Assembly (NCBI RefSeq): GCF_002901825.1
Contig: NZ_PPQD01000018.1
Location: 409,132-473,131 of the forward strand
From: Mammaliicoccus sciuri
GTDB lineage: Bacteria; Bacillota; Bacilli; Staphylococcales; Staphylococcaceae
DNA: 64,000 nt
Direction: 5' to 3'
Every line of letters starts with the position of its first letter. Position 1 is the first letter of the stretch. The notes beneath the pieces are model-generated. The model had not been told where the DNA came from and ran no database searches. It saw only the letters and a program-made list of their open reading frames with translations. Made by a program: the position numbers and the translations under genes. This document shows positions 59,227 through 64,000 of this stretch, one piece after another.

Positions 59227-59255
59227 ATTATATGTTCTGTTGTTTATTATTTCAA
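59227..59255 (-). promoter_or_regulatory. Promoter of ctsR-mcsA-mcsB-clpC
   Basis: TTGAAA (59250-59255), a 17-base spacer and TATAAT (59227-59232) on the minus strand, 35 bases upstream of ctsR and adjoining the CtsR operator. Confidence 0.85.
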
Positions 59256-59286
59256 TTAATTTGTTTCTTTAAAAATTTTAAAAATT

Positions 59287-59300
59287 TTATACCGCTTTCA
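59287..59300 (+). promoter_or_regulatory. Candidate cre site at the nupC promoter
   Basis: TTATACCGCTTTCA is, on the opposite strand, TGAAAGCGGTATAA and matches TGWAANCGNTNWCA at all but one position. It overlaps the likely -35 (TTTCAA, 59297-59302) of a promoter with TATAAA 16 bases downstream, where CcpA would repress. Confidence 0.5.
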
Positions 59301-59367
59301 AAAGAAATAAGTTATCATATAAAGTAGGTTATGATTGAGTATAAACGAAGGGAAAGGTGTGTCAATT

Positions 59368-60588
59368 ATGCATTATATTATCGGGATTATCGGTATCTTA
59401 TTATTCCTATTTCTAGCATGGTTAGTAAGCTCTGATAAAATGCGTGTTAGATGGCAGTATATAGGATTAATGATCGTAATCCAGTTTATATTTGCTTTCT
59501 TATTATTAAAAACAACAGGTGGATTAACTATCATAGGTGGTATTTCAAGTGGTTTTGGCTACATCATAGCAAAAGCTATGGAAGGGATAAACTTCGTGTT
59601 TGCGGGTATTGCAAATATCGATCCTAAGACAGATAAGCCTGTTTCAGTTTATTTCCTTAACGTATTAATGCCAATTGTGTTTGTATCAGCACTTATCGGT
59701 ATTTTACAATATCTTAAAATCTTACCTCTTATCATTAAATATTTAGGTTTAGTCATTTCTAAAGTTAATGGTATGGGTAAATTAGAATCATATAATGCGG
59801 TCGCATCTGCAATTTTAGGTCAATCAGAAGTGTTTATTTCTATCAAAAAACAACTTCCATTAATTCCTAAACATCGTATGTATACTTTAACAGCTTCAGC
59901 TATGTCTACAATATCTGCATCAATCGTTGGTGCATATTTTACGATGGTTGAACCGAGATACGTTGTAACAGCTATCGTATTAAACTTATTTGGTGGATTT
60001 ATTATGGCATCCATTATTAATCCATATACAGTAGATCCAAAAGAAGACGACATCATGATTCAAGAATCGGAAGAAAAACAATCATTCTTCGAAATGTTAG
60101 GTGAATATATTTTAGATGGTTTCAAAGTTGCCGTTATCGTAGCAGCAATGTTAATCGGTTATGTTGCATTAATCGGACTATTAAATGGTGTTACGTCTAA
60201 CATTTTAAGTTTCGTTTCTGGCGGTTCAGTATCATGGGACTTCCAAACATTAATCGGTTTTGTATTTGCACCATTTGCCTTCTTAACAGGGGTTCCTTGG
60301 GCAGATGCAGTACAATCAGGTAGTATTATGGCTACTAAAGTTCTTTCAAATGAATTTGTTGCGATGGGTATTTTACCTGATGCAGATATTTCAGAAAGAG
60401 CAAATGGTATCATTTCAGTATTCTTAGTTTCATTCGCAAACTTTGGTTCTATTGGTATCATCGCGGGTGCTGTTAAATCATTAAATGATAAACAAGGGGA
60501 TAATGTCGCACGCTTCGGTATTAAATTATTATACGGTGCAACATTAGTATCATTCTTATCAGCTACAATCGCAGGATTTTTCTTATAA
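59368..60588 (+). CDS. nupC: Concentrative nucleoside transporter NupC
   Basis: A 406-residue membrane protein of the CNT family with about nine hydrophobic segments, GGISSGFGYIIAKAMEGINFVFAG (split) and ILGQSEVFISIKKQ (the substrate-binding QxEx region). It imports nucleosides with H+ or Na+. ATG 59368 follows AAAGGTG; an upstream in-frame start gives only eleven extra polar residues. Divergent from ctsR. A catabolite-control site may regulate it. Confidence 0.92.
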   Translation: MHYIIGIIGILLFLFLAWLVSSDKMRVRWQYIGLMIVIQFIFAFLLLKTTGGLTIIGGISSGFGYIIAKAMEGINFVFAGIANIDPKTDKPVSVYFLNVLMPIVFVSALIGILQYLKILPLIIKYLGLVISKVNGMGKLESYNAVASAILGQSEVFISIKKQLPLIPKHRMYTLTASAMSTISASIVGAYFTMVEPRYVVTAIVLNLFGGFIMASIINPYTVDPKEDDIMIQESEEKQSFFEMLGEYILDGFKVAVIVAAMLIGYVALIGLLNGVTSNILSFVSGGSVSWDFQTLIGFVFAPFAFLTGVPWADAVQSGSIMATKVLSNEFVAMGILPDADISERANGIISVFLVSFANFGSIGIIAGAVKSLNDKQGDNVARFGIKLLYGATLVSFLSATIAGFFL

Positions 60589-60595
60589 TAAATAG

Positions 60596-60638
60596 AAGCA
60601 GTCTACAGAACAATAATCGTTCTGTAGACTGCTTTTTT
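60596..60638. terminator. Bidirectional terminator between nupC and pdxT
   Basis: AAGCAGTCTACAGAAC and GTTCTGTAGACTGCTT form a perfect 16-bp stem with loop AATAATC, followed by T-run on the plus strand. Confidence 0.93.
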
Positions 60639-60643
60639 GTTTG

Positions 60644-61219
60644 TTATACTTGTTCTGTTTGATATTGTTTTACGATTTCTTCAATGAAATACGCCATAAT
60701 TTTGTAGTCTTCAGTAAGTTCCGGATGGAATGAAATACCTAAGTATTGATTTTGTCTTACAGCTACAATTCTATCTTCAACCTTAGATAATACCTCAACA
60801 CCTTCATGAGCTGATTGTATATGAGGTGCACGTATAAATACTGCATTAACCGCTTCTTCAATACCTTTAACATTTAAATCTTGTTCAAAGCTATCTACTT
60901 GTCTACCAAATGAATTTCTCTCAACAACAACATTCAATTTATTTAAATGACTTTCTTGACCTACTACTTCTTTTGCTAAAAGTATCAACCCAGCACAAGT
61001 TCCATACATAGGTAATGAACTATTTCTAAGTGCTTCAGTAAAGCCGTATAAATCCATTAAACGACGCATAGTCGTTGATTCTCCACCAGGTAAGACTAAA
61101 CCATCAATTTCATCTAATTGCTCTACATGCTTAATTGTAATACCTTCATGGCCAGCTTTTTCAATATGCTTAATATGTTCTCTTACAGCACCTTGTAAAC
61201 CTAGGACACCTATCTTCAT
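60644..61219 (-). CDS. pdxT: Pyridoxal 5'-phosphate synthase glutaminase subunit
   Basis: A 191-residue class I glutaminase supplying ammonia to Pdx[10 protein letters not shown], the oxyanion LPGGESTT, nucleophile [10 protein letters not shown] and C-terminal FHPEL complete the triad. ATG 61219 overlaps the pdxS stop (TAATATG), so expression is coupled. Ends at the terminator shared with nupC. Confidence 0.96.
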   Translation of the reverse strand: MKIGVLGLQGAVREHIKHIEKAGHEGITIKHVEQLDEIDGLVLPGGESTTMRRLMDLYGFTEALRNSSLPMYGTCAGLILLAKEVVGQESHLNKLNVVVERNSFGRQVDSFEQDLNVKGIEEAVNAVFIRAPHIQSAHEGVEVLSKVEDRIVAVRQNQYLGISFHPELTEDYKIMAYFIEEIVKQYQTEQV

Positions 61220-61220
61220 A

Positions 61221-62108
61221 TTACCATCCACGCTCTTGCATACGTTCTTCTAATGATAATTGATTGATGTCTAAACCTTTCATAGCTGGTCCTAATTCTT
61301 TAGACAATTCAGCAATTAATTTATAATCTTGATAATGTGTAGTTGTTTGAACAATTGCCTTAGCAAATTTTTCTGGTGCTTCAGATTTAAAGATACCAGA
61401 TCCAACGAATACACCATCAGCGCCTAATTCCATCATTAATGCAGCATCAGCTGGCGTTGCAACCCCACCTGCTGCAAAGTTTACAACTGGTAAACGACCT
61501 AAATCTTTAATTTCTTTCAATATTTCATATGGTGCACCAATATTTTTAGCTTCAGTCATAATTTCGTCGTCACTCATCACAACTAATTTACGCACTTCTG
61601 AGTTTACTTGTCTCATATGACGAACTGCTTCAACTATATTACCAGTTCCTGGTTCACCTTTCGTACGTAACATTGCAGCACCTTCGCCAATTCTACGTGC
61701 AGCCTCACCTAAATTACGGCAACCACAAACAAATGGCACTGTAAATTCATCTTTTTTCAAATGATATTCTTCATCAGCTGGTGTTAACACTTCTGACTCA
61801 TCAATATAATCTACGCCCATTGATTCCAATACACGTGCTTCTGTGATATGACCAATTCTACCTTTAGCCATAACAGGAATAGATACAGCATTCATAACTT
61901 CTTCAACAATACGTGGGTCAGCCATTCTTGCTACCCCACCTGCTGCTCTAATATCAGATGGTACGCGTTCTAATGCCATTACAGCAACAGCACCTGCTTC
62001 TTCAGCTAATTTAGCTTGTTCGGCATTAACCACATCCATGATTACGCCACCTTTTTGCATTTCTGCCATACCTCTTTTAACTTTATCTGAACCAGTAATT
62101 TTTGACAT
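61221..62108 (-). CDS. pdxS: Pyridoxal 5'-phosphate synthase lyase subunit
   Basis: A 295-residue TIM-barrel subunit that makes PLP from ribose-5-P, glyceraldehyde-3-P and ammonia. The catalytic lysines are in [10 protein letters not shown] and [11 protein letters not shown]; phosphate loops include [24 protein letters not shown] precedes the ATG. The pdxST pair is divergent from the pdxR regulator. Confidence 0.97.
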   Translation of the reverse strand: MSKITGSDKVKRGMAEMQKGGVIMDVVNAEQAKLAEEAGAVAVMALERVPSDIRAAGGVARMADPRIVEEVMNAVSIPVMAKGRIGHITEARVLESMGVDYIDESEVLTPADEEYHLKKDEFTVPFVCGCRNLGEAARRIGEGAAMLRTKGEPGTGNIVEAVRHMRQVNSEVRKLVVMSDDEIMTEAKNIGAPYEILKEIKDLGRLPVVNFAAGGVATPADAALMMELGADGVFVGSGIFKSEAPEKFAKAIVQTTTHYQDYKLIAELSKELGPAMKGLDINQLSLEERMQERGW

Positions 62109-62219
62109 CGAAAAACTTCCTCCTTTTAAATCGCTTACTAGTAGGTTATACTAAATTCTGAACTGGTAAAAGAGTCAGATTTATCAAATAATTAGTGGTC
62201 AGTTTTCGAGGTGAATATA
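62109..62219. promoter_or_regulatory. Divergent pdxST/pdxR control region
   Basis: The 111-base gap holds both promoters. AACTGGT (62161) and TAGTGGTCAG (62193) are similar half-sites about 32 bases apart in the same orientation and resemble MocR/PdxR binding motifs (AGTGG). The pdxST -10 may be TATAAC around 62145. Assignment is tentative. Confidence 0.35.
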
Positions 62220-63608
62220 ATGGAAATGCTCATGTTCGACATCAATAGAAAGATTAATACGCCTATATACATACAATTATATGAAAATATTAAAAAAAAT
62301 ATTATTAACGACGTTATGAGATATAACGAGAAATTACCTTCAAAAAGGCAATTAAGTCATTATTTATCGGTTAGTCAAACAACGATAGAACACGCTTATC
62401 AACTACTTTGCGATGAAGGTTATATCTATAGTAAAAATCGTTCTGGCTTTTATATTAATGACATCGTTAATCTACCGGTAACCTATAAAACAAAAATCCC
62501 TGAATCCCACTACATAGAAGAACAAAAGTATCAATATAGCTTTAAACTAGGTGCAATAGACAAAACGCATTTCCCAAATGACCTTTTTAGAAAATACGCT
62601 AAAGAAGCATTTGATGAACAACAAATAGATTTATTAGATAGTGGCCATAAGCAAGGTGATTTTAATTTAAGAAAAGAAATCAGCTATTATGTCTTTCATA
62701 GTCGTGGCGTAAATTGTTCTCCAGATCAAATTGTCGTTGGGTCGTCAACAGAGCAGCTATTATCCATTATTACGGATATCATTTCAGAGTCTAAATATAT
62801 GATAGAAGACCCTCTATATAAACAAGTGAGAGATTTATTAAAAAGAAAACATATCCCATTTGACTTTATTCCAGTTACGCAAAATGGGATTGATATAGAA
62901 CAAATTATCAAGACGGATAGTGATGTTGTGTATATTACACCTAGTCATCAATTTCCAACTGGTGTCATTATGGACTTAAAACGACGAACACAACTCATTA
63001 AATGGGCTTCAGAACAAGACAATCGTTTTATTATTGAAGATGACTATGATTCAGAGTTTAGATATAGTGGAAGACCGATACCAGCACTACAAAGTTTAGA
63101 TCATTCAGATAGCGTCATCTATGTCAGCACTTTCTCTAAATCTATTTCGCCTTCGTTGCGTGTAGCATATGCTGTACTTCCAAAAAATTTAATTGCTTTA
63201 TATCACAAAAAGACAAACATAGAAGGTGGCACCGTTCCAAGACATACACAATATATGTTAGCTAGATTTATGAATGAAGGACATTTCGAAAGACATTTGA
63301 ATCGCATGAGAAAAATTTATCGAACTAAAAGAGATATTATACTCGAACAACTAAAAAAATATCCTGAAACCTTTTCGATTTCAGGGGAATTAACGGGAAT
63401 GCATTTTATATTAAATGTTCATAATGGTCTATCTTTAGAAGAATGTATAAGAAGAATTGAAGCATGCAATATCGATATTAAACCCCTCTCTCATTATCGC
63501 TTTAAACAAACTGACGAGAAACCCCACTTTGTTCTTGGATTTGGTGGAATTAATATTGAAGATGCTGAAGCACATATTAATAGTTTAATAGAATGTTTAA
63601 CCAAATAA
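62220..63608 (+). CDS. pdxR: MocR-family regulator PdxR (HTH-aminotransferase fusion)
   Basis: A 462-residue regulator. Residues 1-70 form a GntR winged helix (KLPSKRQLSHYLSVSQTTIEHAYQLL) and residues about 110-462 form a fold-type I aminotransferase-like domain with the PLP lysine in YVSTFSKSISPSLRVAY. It senses PLP and controls the divergent pdxST genes. ATG 62220 follows GAGGTG; the upstream GTG is within that site. Confidence 0.93.
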   Translation: MEMLMFDINRKINTPIYIQLYENIKKNIINDVMRYNEKLPSKRQLSHYLSVSQTTIEHAYQLLCDEGYIYSKNRSGFYINDIVNLPVTYKTKIPESHYIEEQKYQYSFKLGAIDKTHFPNDLFRKYAKEAFDEQQIDLLDSGHKQGDFNLRKEISYYVFHSRGVNCSPDQIVVGSSTEQLLSIITDIISESKYMIEDPLYKQVRDLLKRKHIPFDFIPVTQNGIDIEQIIKTDSDVVYITPSHQFPTGVIMDLKRRTQLIKWASEQDNRFIIEDDYDSEFRYSGRPIPALQSLDHSDSVIYVSTFSKSISPSLRVAYAVLPKNLIALYHKKTNIEGGTVPRHTQYMLARFMNEGHFERHLNRMRKIYRTKRDIILEQLKKYPETFSISGELTGMHFILNVHNGLSLEECIRRIEACNIDIKPLSHYRFKQTDEKPHFVLGFGGINIEDAEAHINSLIECLTK

Positions 63609-63640
63609 AAAAAGACTTCATTGCGAAGTCTTTTTTTATT
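63607..63640. terminator. Bidirectional terminator after pdxR
   Basis: AAAAAGACTTC and GAAGTCTTTTT pair with loop ATTGC and have A7 and T7 flanks, serving pdxR and the convergent gene on the right. Confidence 0.9.
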
Positions 63641-64000
63641 TGGTATGACTTAAACTTTGTAATTTCATTAATTCATTTCTAATGCTTGTATATTCTTTTA
63701 ATTCTGGTAAATCAATTTTTTCATAGTCTGCATTAAAGACCACTTTTTTACAAATATTCTCATATGTCGTTAAATAAAGTCCTAAGTTACGATCTGATAG
63801 CGTCGTAATCTTACCTTGTGCATAAGCTCTTTCTAACGTAAATGCTAATTGTTCAACTGTAAATATAATCGGATAAACATATTCAATCTTTTTAACTTTG
63901 TTATCCATTTCATTCAATGCAGCTTGGTACATTGCTTTTGTATTCATGATCTCAGTGTGTAAATCTGTGATAACTTTTGATTTTGCAATATTATGATGAT
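63636..64000 (-). CDS. Hypothetical protein, probably 5'-truncated by the window
   Basis: I do not recognise this family with confidence. From the stop at 63636 the frame is open to the right edge: upstream of Met at 63947 the codons read KVITDLHTEI without a stop. That Met has only a weak GAG nearby, so the true start may lie outside the window. The visible part (about 121 codons) is soluble and helical (KAMYQAALNEMDNKVKKIE; EQLAFTLERAYAQGK; IRNELMKLQSL), with no motif I can name. It is convergent with pdxR. Confidence 0.65.
   Translation of the reverse strand, partial: HHNIAKSKVITDLHTEIMNTKAMYQAALNEMDNKVKKIEYVYPIIFTVEQLAFTLERAYAQGKITTLSDRNLGLYLTTYENICKKVVFNADYEKIDLPELKEYTSIRNELMKLQSLSHTK

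Overview
The window is AT-rich chromosomal DNA from a low-GC Gram-positive bacterium of the family Staphylococcaceae. Three things support this: the ctsR-mcsA-mcsB-clpC-radA-yacL to rpoB/rpoC to fusA/tuf order, the neighbouring kbl / threonine dehydrogenase / ilvE and dgk-dck-tadA blocks, and proteins that look like close but clearly diverged relatives of their Staphylococcus aureus counterparts. The MEP-pathway genes ispD and ispF between yacL and gltX, together with the divergence of EF-Tu, point to an early-branching lineage such as Mammaliicoccus (the former S. sciuri group). The species is an inference.

Layout. 1-5.2 kb: a sodium/glutamate symporter cut by the left edge, an APC permease, the ung cluster (ung, a DUF5327 gene, a DUF423 gene) and pyridoxal kinase pdxK. 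5.2-10.1 kb: a spacer array, a hypothetical gene, then an amino-sugar unit (PTS IIBC, nanE, nagB) divergent from an RpiR/SIS regulator. 10.1-16.5 kb: yojF-bshB2 (bacillithiol), folE2, an acetyltransferase, a second spacer array, an FMN reductase with a Fur-like box, a Cof-type phosphatase, tadA and the dgk-dck kinases. 16.5-19.7 kb: a three-gene copper module (copB, a two-domain YdhK-like lipoprotein, copZ) bounded by 64-bp near-identical direct repeats and controlled by CsoR-type operators. 19.7-28.1 kb: HAD phosphatase, ilvE, SDR threonine dehydrogenase, a third spacer array, kbl, and three tandem M20D amidohydrolases. 28.1-44.8 kb: the translation/transcription core (tuf, fusA, rpsG, rpsL, L7Ae-like, rpoC, rpoB, a methyltransferase, rplL, rplJ, rplA, rplK, nusG, secE, rpmG). 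44.8-52.1 kb: sigH, rae1/yacP, rlmB, mrnC, cysS, cysE behind a cysteine T-box, gltX, ispF and ispD. 52.1-59.2 kb: yacL, radA and the CtsR regulon clpC-mcsB-mcsA-ctsR. 59.3-64 kb: nupC, the vitamin B6 unit pdxT-pdxS with divergent pdxR, and a gene running off the right edge.

The most unusual content is non-coding. Three intergenic arrays of seven units each (periods of exactly 40, 41 and 40 bp) sit just beyond the terminator of a minus-strand gene. Two of them share the same framework, and the third has hairpin arms that covary between units. The copper module appears to have inserted into the shared bidirectional terminator of two convergent housekeeping genes and duplicated it, together with the last codons of dck. 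There is no integrase, transposase, prophage, CRISPR array, rRNA or tRNA in the window.
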